A stretch of DNA of 64,000 nucleotides from Ignelater luminosus (GCA_011009095.1 VTPC01089972.1:491848-555847); one strand, 5' to 3'; positions 1 through 11,459 are shown, counted from the stretch's first letter. The notes: generated from the letters alone by a model not told the origin. Numbers and translations: made by a program.

Positions 1-983
1 GGCTGCGAAAAACGTCCAGTGATTCGCTCAGGAGTATTGGCTGCCAGATCCCCACAATAGACAGCAGTAGACTAAATAAGGATCAGCAATATCTACTTGA
101 TATTTCCATGGCAATAAAGTCAGGAAACTGCAAAGAGGATTTGGTTGTACGAGATTCTGGTCCCTTGTCGCACTCGAGGTGGTTGTCAACAGCAAATTAA
201 ACTCTCAGATTGTACTTAAGTGAAGAAAGTCTCACGCCTGAATTTCAAGAAATAGTTGTATTTATTCTGAAGTCATACATGCCAATGTGGTTAAGTTTTA
301 AAGCAAGTAAATACTTTACAGACGGGCCAAAACTTGTGTACCAATCAATAAATCTTCAAGGTACCTGCCTGAAGATTTACGTAATATTGTCGACCCTGCG
401 GTAGAACGAAATGGCTTTTTTCGCTCATCCAGAACATTTAATGTTAGCCATCACATAAGATAATACAAAACACATAAGAGAGCTCGGACTTCAACGAATT
501 CTAAAGGCGAGACAGTTAGATCAAAAGAGAACAACTATCAGAACATTCATGCCGCCAAAACTCAGTTTTAAGGCTCAACACTACTCGAAAATATTTAACT
601 GGATGAACTGTGATTTATCTTCTCTCCCATTATTAAAAGTTATCAGTAACGATGAATTTAAATCACATATTCAAAGTGACTCAGTCCTTAATTGGGATAT
701 AACATTCAAGACATTCCCAGTTCACACACAGGCAGTTGAACGATCTCTGAAACTCGTGACAGAAGCATCAGGACAAGCGGAGCTGAGTCTAGGAATGGTT
801 TTATCAGAACGACTTTGCTGTCAAGGTCAACCATGCCTAACTTTGCCCATAAATCAGATTTCAAAGTACTTTCAGTTAAGAATGAGTAAAAACGGAGATG
901 CTCAATTGTTCAACATGAGTTTCTTAGACTTGCGACTCTTCACACAAAAACCTAGCGTTTTCAATAACAAAATCTGTTTATAA
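1..983 (+). pseudogene. Decayed uncharacterised ORF (repeat-associated)
   Basis: One reading frame can be followed from about position 81 to 404, broken by an in-frame stop near 195, and resumes after a frame change at 549-983. The second block (144 codons) contains the motif FPVHTQAVERSLKLVTEAS and a basic stretch near RELGLQRILKAR just upstream. The first block has GPLSHSRWLSTAN and SYMPMWL. These motifs remind me of a recurring class of uncharacterised arthropod proteins, often multicopy, but I cannot name the family or assign a function. The start of the gene lies outside the window. Stops and frame changes make it a pseudogene or an old mobile-element ORF. Confidence 0.4.
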
Positions 984-3900
984 CTATTACTAATGGTCTA
1001 AAATAATTTTTTTTTAACATTAAACCTTGTATTCAACAAAAAAAACGAAAAAAAAGAACATGTAAGTTGTTAGTATTTTTTTTCTTGAACTATGATCTAC
1101 CTTTATTTCTAATTTTTTTTCAAAATTTCATTAACTTTGAAGGCAATGCGCCACCGGAAGATGTTGACAGATTTAAGTAATATTTGAATATTATTTTCTG
1201 TGGTTCTAATACATAAGAATTTGAGCTATTAAATTCGGGAAGAGGCTAATTTAAAAATGTTAAAAATTATCGTAAAAATGTGAATTTTTCCAAATTTCGG
1301 CAAACTTTAGAGTACATGCGCGACCGGAAGATATAAACCGATTTTATTTCTTTTTTTACCCCGTTTTAGTCTCCCCAATTCACAACTTTTCCGTGGTATT
1401 TTTGTTTTTTCGGCCACTCTAATGATCACATCTGGTAATAGTTGATTGGATATGTTACTTACTTGGATGAAAAGAGCAGCCAACGGTTACAAAAATCACT
1501 CAAAAGAAGAGCCCACACACAACACGTGAAATAATGGCGGCCTGGCCTTGGACACTGGTTACCGATTGCTAGGAGATGTAGTTTTGATGTTCTCCGCGAG
1601 AGATCAGCACTTACTGGACATACAAATGGTGGTACCCCATTTTACCATACTACCCCGTTTTAGGCCATGTTCCCCTACTTATACTGGTTTAGTTCAGAAC
1701 CTCGTCATAATTAATTTATTTGTGTTTTATCTTTTCTTGTAAGAAAATTTCAAATGAATTTGAAACAAACTTGTGTGGTAAGTGTGGTAAGAAAAAAGCT
1801 AAAAATAAATCTTTGATGCTTTGCATGTGACAAAATAACATAGTAAGTACTATACTTATTAGGCGACATCTTTTAAACACCCCACATTCCAGATTTTGCC
1901 CTTTCTCTAAGAGACCGAAATATCTTTGCACATTCCTGCATGTAAAATAAGAAAAGTAAAATTAGTAACCAGGACTGTTATGTATTAGTAAAGTAAATGA
2001 AATATAAATATTTAAGATTTGAGTCTTGAGTATTTAAATTATAAAACTAAATTTTAAGCATTAAGAACTCAAAATTTCAAAGATCCAATGTTAAGAATAA
2101 AATAATGAATTAATAAAATAAAAATGATTTTAATTATAGAACTTGTACATTAATTTCGACGAAAGTTACGCCTAAATAAATTCCCCTTTGATGTAAATTT
2201 CAACGAGATTGTCAATAGTTGTAGGTACATAATGTGTAAAATCGTAAGACTACACTATACAGCAGCAGCAACAGAAGGATTAATTCTAAATAAGTAAACG
2301 AACTGAGTTGTTTGAAGATATTTCGACTCACTGAATTGACGAAGTGATTTGAATAAAGATACACCGCGAGGGAAGGCACCCTCATTGGTGTCGATTGTCA
2401 GAAGGATGTCACAACCTAGATCTGTTTATTTATCTATTTATCAGACATTTCAAAGAAAATATTTGTGATTTATGTGTTTATCATCCTTATATTGCAAAAG
2501 CGGCTGGCGTTAAAATTTATTGCTATCACTTTTAATACACGTACTAATTTTTAATAGTGCAAGGTTTAAAAAGGATTTTTCCTATAATAAAAAATTTAAT
2601 TAAATTTCAAAGACATTATCTTACTCATAAACCAGTTTCAACTATAACATTATATCGATTTTCAATTAACAGCTACACCTACATATTCATTTTGGGAGCA
2701 TTAATCATCTTTGTTCTAACACAAAATATGCAAGAAAGCTTTAAAATGTATTCTTGCAAAAACAATAGGGTACTCGTACTGCTGTCTCAAACAGAAGAAA
2801 AAAGTTAATTCTTAAATTTTCTATTACAAAACGCTCTCTGTCATATAACTGCGCTAAAGAAATTTTGCAATTTATCTTTATTGTTCTACAAGAAATATCT
2901 GGAAATTCTGAAGACAGCCCTCAACACTTTCTACATGAATGCACTATTACTAGGTTTATCAGGTTTATCTGGAACTACACAGACGCTCTTTAGCAGTTTC
3001 TAACACAATAGAAATAACTTTCTTTGTAAAGAAAGTAGTTCGAGGATATGCAAGAAGTCAGAGATAGTGTATTTGCTAAAAAATGATCGTAGAATTGTGC
3101 TCCGACATTGACATCATTGCGCGTAATACTGGAAAATGGATTACATACAAAAGAGTACCACCATAAATCGACTTTATACTAGTAAAATCCTACAAATCAT
3201 TCATTGATATCAGTCAGGTACAACACTTTTATAATCGTGTCAATGCCATCATACATCATTGATCATATTTCATCCCATCTATGTGGAGCTAAATTTAAAA
3301 TGCATTGTTTAAAGTTTGTAAGCTTTTATTATTAAAGTTTCGCGTTTCGGGAAGAATTTAAAATACCTTCGGAATATTAAAAGTTTCACTTTAAATTATC
3401 ATTTCACATTAAAACTGCAAAAACGTATACCTGCTGGCCGCCTACACAAAAAATGGAAAGAATTTTTTACTTTGTGGTCAAATTTTGAAGGAAGAGTTTT
3501 CAACACTCTTAAAGCTGAAGTTATGCTTTTGCGTAAACTTTTAACAAGATGGAATTGCAAATCTGATCCCGAACTTTATTAGACCTCTCCAAATAACTTT
3601 GCTGTTATTAACAAAACCCCTTACTCAACTTCAAGATCAGCTTAATTCAGGAATTCTAATATTCCAATGGCATTTCACACGATCGGAATTCGGAGATGAC
3701 ATTAGTTTCATTTGAAATTTTGATAACTTCCATTAAAACGAAAACGAAATCTCATTTGTACTGATTTTTGTTTGTATTTCCGTTATCCGACGATATAAAT
3801 TCTATTGGATAACACGAACAAAAGAAAAAAACGGGGGATGCGACCGAAAAGATGTAAAATAAAGACTTCATATGCTTTCGATAAGACAGTAAACCCGTTT

Positions 3901-4929
3901 ATTACTGACAAGATACTTGCAACAGTTGATACGGAACATGATTAGATTCTTAAATCCGACATTCGGTATCGATTTTAATACGCATTGGGCCCCTAATATG
4001 ACACGTTATCTTTAACGTCGCTTAGCACTTGAAACTTTTTCAAGGACTACGTTGGGCCAACAGGTTTACGTCGCCCTAAGATGTTCTTATCTCAAAACAT
4101 TTCCTAGGATTTATTTTTCCCAAAAGAAATGAAATCGGAGGAAGATTAAGTATGACAGTGTACAAGTAGTTTTGAGCTTACACAATTTTGTTGCTGGGAG
4201 ACGAAAGATGTTGAGTTACAGTAAACAAAGAAAATAACATTTACGTTTACAGGCAACTTTTAAAACAAAAATGGACTTTTGTAAAGATAAACTTTTCATA
4301 CCTACTTAGAGTGAATAAAATATAAATTATTGTACTTTGTATACTACACATTTTCTTTCCAGTTACATTTCCAAACAGATTATCGTTGCATTTAATAAAA
4401 AGTGTTTGAAAGTTATCACACATTCTTGGCTGGCATATTTCTTAACAAACATTCAATTTACTTAGTTACTTGTAAGTATAAATCTCTTTTAATTTAATTT
4501 AAAATTTATTTAAAAAACATTTTTATACTACTGAAAAGAAAAAAAAGACAATAAAATCAGAAATAGTGTGTTAAGAGTGACAATGTAGATGTTTGTTAAA
4601 CAAGGACCCAGAGTGAGTTTCTCTAAGTGAATTATTACAAAAAGGTACTTTCGATTTGTAAGGTTCAATCAGTTTCTTTTGATTTAAGTAAGGATGACTT
4701 TCAATCTAAACAAAGAAATAATAAAATTTGTAAGTTGTATATCTTATTTCTTAAATGAATAACATTAGTAAAGAGATAGTTAAGACAATACGTATTGTTC
4801 CTTGTAAGTTTTAGTTTGTTCTAAATACTAAATTAAAACTGCACATTGGTTAGTCATCTACGTCACTTAACTTTTCGATACAATTCACAACATACCCCCA
4901 CCCTAGGACATAGTCTTGACACTGATTGC
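984..4929. other. AT-rich non-coding stretch
   Basis: No convincing gene is visible. Two short related segments (about 1120-1162 and 1289-1332) share a core reading CGGAAGAT preceded by a TGCG-containing stretch, which looks like a decayed local duplication. Open frames at 1548-1742, 1716-1931 and 2557-2808 have no recognisable motif and look like chance ORFs. The rest is simple AT-rich DNA. Confidence 0.5.
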
Positions 4930-6110
4930 TTAATTCTACCTAAGAATGTCCATATGGAAGCTACGCGGCAAATATTGTTCCTTTCAGGAAACACATCTTC
5001 AATGCAGCTTAGGCGCCAACGAAGGGTGGAAGGTTATCTTCCTTTATAAGTGCTAAGATTCCCTTTAGAAGCTGACCACGATTTGATTTCCATTTGACTC
5101 TTAGCTGAAGCTCACCGATGTATTCTTTATGCCATCTGCTCCAAAAATGTTGTCTAATTCAATTCTCTGATACCTTGACAGACGATTCTACGGAATTTTC
5201 TTTAAATCTGGTTCCAATGGGAAAGTGAATGGCTGACCAATTAAAAAATGAGCCGGGTTTAATGGCAAAAGATCTAGAGGATCAACTGATAAAGAGCAGA
5301 TAAATCTAGAGTTCAAGATTGCTTCAATTTGTGCCAATAAAGTTGTCAATTCTTCAAAAGTTAAACATGCATTTCTCAAAACTAGCTTGAGATGGTGTTT
5401 TGTCTACTTAATACCGGCTTCATACAATCCACCAAAATAAGGTGCGAATGCAGGGTTAAAATGCCATTTTATGCCTTAATCATTAAAGGATATGAATAAT
5501 TTATTTTGATTGTCGTAAACAAATCTACCTAAATCCTTTAATTGCCTATTTGGCTTTAACAAAGTTTTTCACTGCCTGAATACATGTGCGGAGGTTTCCC
5601 CCTACAAAACATGAAACGTTTAAAAGAAAGCAAAAACGTAAAAGTAAAAGGTTGTTAACTAGTTCTAAATGTACACATTTTGTGGCAAAACAAGCAAATA
5701 AACAGATGTAGTTTTGTTTTTCATTTTCTTGAAAGGGAAATCTCGAAATGAAACGCTTGTCAGGTGAGCTTCCTATGATAGGTTGAACAGGTTTTGTCTT
5801 AAAATAGTTTGCCGATTACACAATTCTTTACACTTGGCAAAGCTTCTCTCAGAAATGGGCCAAAATTTCTTCCTTAAGTTAAAAAGTAGCTGCTGTGCAC
5901 CAAAATGGAATTATGATTTGTGTTCTGCTGTAAAGATGAGTTTAGCAAGCTGCTGCTTCGATGAGAGCAAAACGGAATCTTTTTTGTCAAAATTAAAATT
6001 AGAATTATCTAAGCGTCCACTAACTCTTATCAATACTTCATGGTCTATCAACGGATTTAAATCTAATAGGTTCGATTTTTTAGTAAGGCTTTGTTTCTTA
6101 CATTAGTTGC
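4930..6110 (-). pseudogene. BEL/Pao retrotransposon integrase remnant
   Basis: Reading the minus strand from 6110 down, the N-terminal zinc-binding part of a BEL/Pao integrase is visible around 6110-5790 (motifs NLLDLNPLIDHEVLIRVSGR, LLSSKQQLAKLIF and KKFWPISERS). The core follows at about 5480-5190 (GIKWHFNPAFAPYFGGLYEAG, then TFEELTTLLAQIEAILNSR and NPAHFLIGQPF). The family's usual C-terminal domain is recognisable at about 5170-4930 (RQHFWSRWHKEY, then LALIKEDNLPP). The core between 5790 and 5560 is mostly missing and there are several stops and frame changes, so it is inactive. A BEL protease/RT remnant in the same orientation begins at 9866, beyond a LINE insertion, and may be the other half of the same element. 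Confidence 0.8.
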
Positions 6111-6156
6111 TGTATTTGCCATTGTATGGCTAAAAATGGTGTCGAAGCGGTTCCGT

Positions 6157-6167
6157 AAGTTATAGTA
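6157..6167 (+). repeat. Left target-site duplication of LINE insertion
   Basis: The 11-mer AAGTTATAGTA here recurs exactly at 9839-9849, just outside the other end of the LINE block. It borders the microsatellite-like 3' tail of the minus-strand LINE part (TAAGTAAGTA on the minus strand). This is the layout expected of target-primed reverse transcription. Confidence 0.7.
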
Positions 6168-7233
6168 CTTACTTACTTATCCTCAACTTCTTCTACCATG
6201 GGTGTAGAGGTAATTGTTCTCCATTTCTTCCTATCTTTACCTTCTCTTTTTGCTTGAATCTAGTTCATTCCTTTTTTTTCAGAATGTCTATTGCGTTTTA
6301 TTTTTGGCTGTCTCCATTTCCCATATCATCTTCATTGTCTTCCCGTCGTCTATTCTCACCACATGCCCAAACCACCTTAATTGTTGTGTTCTAATTTTTT
6401 GTATTACCTTTTAACTTTTAGGTCTTTTCTTATTTTTACACTTCTAACTTTGTCCGCTCTTGTCACTCCTGCAATTTCTCTTGGAATCTTCATTCCACAT
6501 GCCGTAATTTTGATTTTCAGTTGTTTGCTCAGTACTCATGATTCACGACCATAGATAGGCAAGGGAACCAGTACCGCTTCATATACCCTAACTTTTGTAT
6601 TTTGGGATATCTCTTTTTTGTTTGAAGAACTGAGTATATAATATTCTTTATATTGTTGTAATTCTATTAATTCTGGTTATTATTTCTTCTCTAAATCTTC
6701 CGTGTGTTTCTGTTATGAATTCTAGGTATCTTATAATTTCTACCTTTTTTATTCTCTCTCCTTGCAGATCTATTTACATCTTTTCTGCTTCATTTGCTAT
6801 TGCCATTATTTTTTAATTTTTCTGTATTTATTCTTAAGTTGTATTTTTAAGTCTCTTTAGTGCTTCTTTATTATTTGCAAATATTATTATTTCCCATTTT
6901 TTGTCTTTGATGTTTCCAGTCGGATTCCTTTTTTCGTTCCTTAAGTTTTTCAGTGTACGGTACAACAGCTTTGCGTTGCCTGCTGAATCATTTTTCATTT
7001 TTATACCGAATTCCTCCCATGCTTTTGCTTTCGCTGCTATCACCATAGTTTTAACTTTTTCTCTCTGCGTTCTATAACAGTAATAATTATCTTTGTTTTT
7101 GTTGTTGTTCAGGTATTTTTTCCATAAGATTTTCTTTTGTGCAACTTCTTCCTTTATTTCACCAAAGTGTTTGTTTCTTATTGTTAGTATTGCTGTTAGT
7201 TCCACATGTTTCAGTTACCGTTTCAGTGCTGCC
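6168..7233 (-). mobile_element. LINE 3' half (linker and RT C-terminus), minus strand
   Basis: Minus-strand translation from about 7205 gives the linker between endonuclease and reverse transcriptase (IKEEVAQKKILWKKYLNNNK, then AAKAKAWEEFGIKM and YRTLKNLRNEKRNP). After about 6834 it jumps to the C-terminal region of the same protein (KIDLQGERIKKVEIIRYL-like, then VRVYEAVLVPLPIYGRES). The RT palm with its YADD box is therefore deleted. The 3' end lies next to the 11-bp repeat at 6157-6167 and has a short TAAG-type tail. Several stops make it dead. It pairs with the oppositely oriented 5' half at 8035-9838. Confidence 0.75.
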
Positions 7234-7236
7234 TAA

Positions 7237-8031
7237 TAGTCCAGTCAATGAATACCCAAAAGCGGATTGTAGAGGACATAGAATGGGGGAGAATTTTTCT
7301 CTTGAGGAATGTGTTGAGGGTAGTTAGAAGGCGAAGATACTAAAAGTCCCCGTTTTTATTACTGCCGCTTTAGGGGGAGGAGAGGGTATAAAGGTCCCTG
7401 TTTTCGGTTTCTTGCTTATAACTCGGAAACAGTGCGTCGTGCGGTAAAAAGGATTACCTACACAATAAGAAATAATTAAATTTCTTACAAGACTGCCTCT
7501 ATTCATTTTTTTCTATGTGTTATAGTTTTCGAGATATTCGCCAGTGAAAATCGAAATTTATCCGAAAACTTCAAATTGCTGTAACTTCTGACCTGTCGAA
7601 GATAAATTAGTAAATATACATATTTTTGAAGGAAATGTAATGTTCTACAACTTCCTATCTGACTACTTTTTCGAAAACATAAGGCTGAGGAGTTAGAAGG
7701 ACAACTCCGACGAAAAATGTAAGACAAAAAAGTTTTTCAAAAATTATTGATTTTCGCTAGCGAATATATCGAAACTATAACACCTAGAAAGAAATGAATA
7801 TAGGCAGTCTTGTAAGAAACTTAATTATCTTTTACCGTACGACGCACCGTTTCCGATTTATAATCAAGAAACCGAAAACAGTGACCTTTCCACCCCCCTC
7901 CCCCTTGAAGCGGTAAGGCTAGGGGTGAGGACTTTTAGTATCTTTGTCTCCTAACTACCCCCAACACATTCCTTAAAAGAAAAATTCTGCCCCATACCAT
8001 GTCCTCTATAACCCCTTCGTTCACTGGACTA
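7237..8031. mobile_element. Non-autonomous DNA transposon with long inverted repeats
   Basis: The two halves are imperfect inverted repeats: an arm at about 7237-7555 is the reverse complement of about 7748-8031, with a unique centre of about 190 bp. The outer ends begin TAGTCCAGT and are flanked by TAA on both sides (7234-7236 and 8032-8034), a probable 3-bp target-site duplication. There is no transposase ORF. The structure is that of a foldback-like MITE. The TAA duplication would fit the TWA preference of PIF/Harbinger, but the terminal bases give no firm family. It sits inside the LINE insertion, so it is the younger event. Confidence 0.75.
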
Positions 8032-8034
8032 TAA

Positions 8035-9838
8035 ACAAATGAGTGACAGGTAAGAAACTAATACGGAAAACGAGGAAGTTAAAAGGAAAAGGCATAAGAA
8101 CAGTTTCAAAAATATATCGGTAAGAAGAAAATTAACAAAGAGAACTCCGGTTAAGGAATTTCAGGAAACAAATACAGAAAAAATGGAAGAGTTAAAAGAT
8201 ATGTTCAAGAAAATGATGGGAGAAATCAAACAGATTAACATAAACATGAGAGAACAAAATGGAGAAACTGAACAGTTGTTAAAGAGAACAGAGATTTAAA
8301 AAATCATATACAAAATTTAGATAGAACCAGTGAAAAATTAAACTAGAAAGTGGAACAACTAGAAAAAGAGAACCTTATAATTACCGGATATACCTCGCGA
8401 GCGAAAGATAACACAAAGTTGAAAAATGAATTAGAAAATTTTACCAGAGTTACACTAAGAACTAAATCAAAAATCAGAAACGCAAAGAAGCTTGGAGATA
8501 AAACATGTATGATAGAAATGGAAAATTGGGTAGAAAAAACTAAAATTGTAAAGGCTAAGAGCAGTTTAAGGCATGTGACAGAAGCGAAAATCTATAGTAT
8601 AAATAATGACTTTACAGAAAAAGAAAGAGAGATACAAAAATATATAAAAGAATGTGAAAAAGAAAAGATAAGCAAAGGAAACAAAACCAAAATTAAATAT
8701 AGAAAACTAATAGTTAAGGAAAGGTGGGAATGGAGTGGGAACAAAGGGGAACTGTTCAAAACAAGCAGAGAAGAGAAGACAGTTCAAAAAACTAATCAGA
8801 AAGAAAAATAGGACGGAGAATTTTAATGATGAACAAGCGAGAAATAAGGACAGAAAAGAATAAATGAAAAAAGGGAAAATAAAACAAAGGATAGTAAAGA
8901 AGCAAGCATAGAAAGTAAGAAAAAAGAAAAAGTAAAGACGAGGATGCTAGCGACATGGAATGTGCGAGAAGTGAATGGGAAAGAGGTGAGATTGTGTGAG
9001 GTAATGGAAAAAACAGAAGCGGATTTATTTACAATAACAGAAACGAAAAAGAAAGGTCGGATATGTTGAAATAGGAGAAGGTCACTTGATGATAGAGTAG
9101 AGTAGAAAATACAAAGAGGAGTGGGGTGTATAATCAATAACAGACTAACGGCTAACAGGCGGTATAAAAGACTGGAGAAGCATAACTGATCGATTAATAA
9201 AACTGGAAATAGAAATAGAGAATTATATATATATATATACAATAATAACAGTTTCTGAACCAAATGAAGGCGATGTAAAGAAAGAGATAGATGAATTTTG
9301 GAGCAGACTACAAGAAGAAACAGAAAACTGTAAGAGTTTTTTCAATGCTGATAGGAGACTGGAATGAGAGAATAGAAAGTAACTCGGAGAAATCAGAAGG
9401 TCGAGTAGGAAATTTTGGGGAAATAACAAAAAACAATAATCGACAAAAGATAATAGACTACTGTACGTTAAATAACATGATTGTAGGAAAAACATTCTTC
9501 CAACATAAAGATATATATAAGTACATAAGAAAAATGCCAAGCAGGGACGAGATGTCAATAACAGATCTACTAATAATAAAGGAACATAATTTGAAAAGAA
9601 TCAGGGATATAAAAGTAAGAAGAGGCTGTGAAATAGGAAGTGATCATTACGTAGTGATGACAATTAACTAAACCAAATCAAGAGGAGGAATAAAACAAAT
9701 AAAAAGTAGTAAAAACAATAGAATACGCAAATATTAAAACGGAAAGACGGTAAAACCAAAAAATTAAGGAAAAATACCAGGGGAAAATAGGAGAGAAATA
9801 AAACAAAAGAAGAATTTAAGGTAATTTAAGAATATAAC
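8035..9838 (+). mobile_element. LINE 5' half (ORF1 and endonuclease), plus strand
   Basis: The segment starts close to a degraded ORF1 beginning (ATG at 8039). Frames at 8170-8330 and 8350-8811 encode a lysine/glutamate-rich coiled-coil-like ORF1. ORF2 begins near 8940 with the endonuclease motif ATWNVREVNGKEV, followed by a block at about 9350-9671 with GDWNERIES and, at its end, GCEIGSDHYVVMTIN, the catalytic SDH motif of APE-type endonucleases. It stops shortly after the endonuclease, near 9838, where the 11-bp repeat lies. It has many stops. It appears to be the inverted 5' portion of the LINE whose 3' portion is at 6168-7233. Confidence 0.75.
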
Positions 9839-9849
9839 AAGTTATAGTA
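9839..9849 (+). repeat. Right target-site duplication of LINE insertion
   Basis: Exact copy of the 11-mer at 6157-6167. The match continues as CTTA on the left and TTTA on the right, giving 14 of 15 identical bases. It delimits the LINE block at 6168-9838 as one insertion. Confidence 0.7.
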
Positions 9850-9865
9850 TTTAATGTAAATATTT

Positions 9866-10640
9866 ACAGCTCGTTATAAAGATTTTTCCGTTATAATATA
9901 ATGTTTTGCAAGGGTCTCTGCTCAGGGGAAACCATGACCTGACTATAAATCTTTTCAATGTCCCCTGTAAACACGACATATTGGTATTGCCGAAACCTAA
10001 GTAACATGTCTACTACTTCATCTTGTATTGTGACCCTACCATTTGTATATCGTTTAAAGAAATGCCTGAAGTGGTAGGCGGCGCCGAAGCATCGAAAACT
10101 ACACGAAACTTTGTTGTTGAAATATTTTCGCGCAAAGCTTTTCTTCATGTGTCCTAGCTCCAAATATTCATTAAAGAATTCATTATACAATGGCTTTAAT
10201 TTTGGGTTTTCAGGAGTTTCTTTTATAATGCGAAACATCGATTTTGTGCTTGCTCGAATGAATCATCTAATTTTTCTAAAGCTTCTTTTAGCGGAATGGA
10301 AACTTCAAAACGTCCACCTTCAAACCATTTTGTGGTTTTAATAAAGCGATTTTCACATTCCTGTTCTTTAATAGACCACGAGGATTTAATCTCAACCTTT
10401 TCTAAGGTAGAAACCTTTTTTAATTGAATTTGAATGTCATCATTTTCCGTAATTCGACTAAAATTACAACTTGTTCGTTTACTTATTATTCCGGTTTCCT
10501 TTCCACCTACTAGTTTGGTATTTTGAAGACAGGTTTATTATGATCTAAATCAATACGACCATCAATTAATATTCTCCAAAATACATCAGCATCTAGCAAC
10601 AGATCAATCGAACTAGGATTATGAAAGCTGCTTAGATTTA
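9866..10640 (-). pseudogene. BEL/Pao protease and reverse transcriptase remnant
   Basis: On the minus strand, 10640-10500 reads NPSSIDLLLDADVFW, the end of a BEL/Pao aspartyl protease region. About 10460-10240 holds the RT lead-in (IKSSWSIKEQECENRF, then GGRFEVSIPLKEALEKLDDS). At 10238-9866 the RT itself has the motifs RFRQYQYVVFTGDIEKIYSQ and VMVSPEQRPLQ. The catalytic YxDD box and everything downstream are absent. Stops and frame changes occur, for example a stop in place of W just after the last motif. It joins aldo-keto reductase sequence at about 10640. Same orientation as the BEL integrase remnant at 4930-6110. Confidence 0.8.
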
Positions 10641-11080
10641 GCGAGACCTTTTTTATTAACAACTTTCATCGCTTTTTATGTATCTACATAATCAATGTCA
10701 AAGTATTCAATACCATTTACACCATTTGGGAATAAGTCATCCCCTTCCTACACAAAAGAAAGAGGAAAATCAAAAAATTATTTCTTAACATTTACCTTAA
10801 ATCCCATTGGCCAGTGAAGAATGTAAAAATCAAGATAATCCAATCCTAACTCGATCAAGGTGCGTCTAAGAGCAAATTCCACAATTTCTGATCTACGGCA
10901 CGTGTTTCATAATTTACTAGTAATGAACAAATATTCACGTTTAACAACACCTTCAGCTATTTTACCAGGGATAGTTATTCTAACTTTTTTTTCATTTTGA
11001 TATACGTGTGCATAATCAAAATTTCTGTATCCAACACCGATGACATCTTTCACTGCTTGAATGACTTTTCCTGGTTTACA
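10640..11080 (-). pseudogene. Aldo-keto reductase pseudogene (two internal exons)
   Basis: A minus-strand exon (11080-10796) encodes an aldo-keto reductase segment: [20 protein letters not shown], then [29 protein letters not shown], and LGLDYLDFYILHWPMGFK. The family tetrad residues Asp, Tyr, Lys and His are all present. The exon is preceded by TTTTACAG and followed by GTAAAT. A 48-nt intron (10748-10795) with GT-AG ends leads to a second exon starting EGDDLF and containing DIDYVDT, then a stop where the family has Trp, then KAMKVV and KKGLAKS. Coding sequence is lost at about 10640, where BEL/Pao sequence starts. Another stop follows ITSKL. No first or last exon was found, so it is non-functional. 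The family reduces aldehydes and ketones with NADPH. Confidence 0.8.
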
Positions 11081-11178
11081 CTGTAAAATAGAGTGTAAAT
11101 GATCATTTGAGTTATGTTATATGATGGTAACTTTTAATTAAAAGAAATTATTACAATTTAAATTAATTTATAAATCTT

Positions 11179-11255
11179 TATCGCAGGTAGGATTCGAACC
11201 TACGCACGTAACCTTATCTCGCGTAAGGTGCACTAACCAACTGTGCTACCGAGGT
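11179..11255 (-). tRNA. tRNA-like sequence, probably a pseudogene or SINE head
   Basis: The minus strand folds as a tRNA. It has a D arm with GCAC/GTGC around AGTTGGTTA, an anticodon stem CCTTA/TAAGG, and a perfect T arm GTAGG-TTCGAAT-CCTAC. It also carries good B-box (GGTTCGAATCC) and A-box-like sequences. The acceptor stem has two mismatches, the anticodon loop (CGCGAGA) lacks the invariant U33, and the variable region is 8 nt, so the anticodon cannot be read safely. A partial second copy lies at 11414-11460 with similar AT-rich flanks. This favours a tRNA-derived repeat over a working tRNA. Confidence 0.5.
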
Positions 11256-11413
11256 AGGTATTCTAGTTCGTTAATTAGGCTCGAATCTTTCTAGATATTA
11301 AGTTTAATAATTTTCTTGAGTTACTCACTCATGACAGACATTAAATTATTAATGACGCCTTTACAATAGGTCATATTACAAATTAAATTAATTTAATCAA
11401 TTTAAAAATTTTT

Positions 11414-11459
11414 ACCGCAGGTAGGATTCAAACTTACGTAACCTTATCTCGCGTAAGGT

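Noticed and set aside
4846-5049. Plus-strand ORF of 67 codons
   Set aside because: It is antisense to the BEL/Pao integrase C-terminal remnant, which is recognisable on the other strand.
5783-6106. Plus-strand ORF of 107 codons with many cysteines
   Set aside because: The minus strand of the same stretch encodes the zinc-binding part of BEL/Pao integrase, so this frame is a shadow.
8823-9558. Two minus-strand Leu/Phe/Ser-rich ORFs resembling membrane proteins
   Set aside because: They are the reverse of the Lys/Glu-rich LINE ORF1 and endonuclease on the plus strand. Such reversal gives hydrophobic-looking artefacts.
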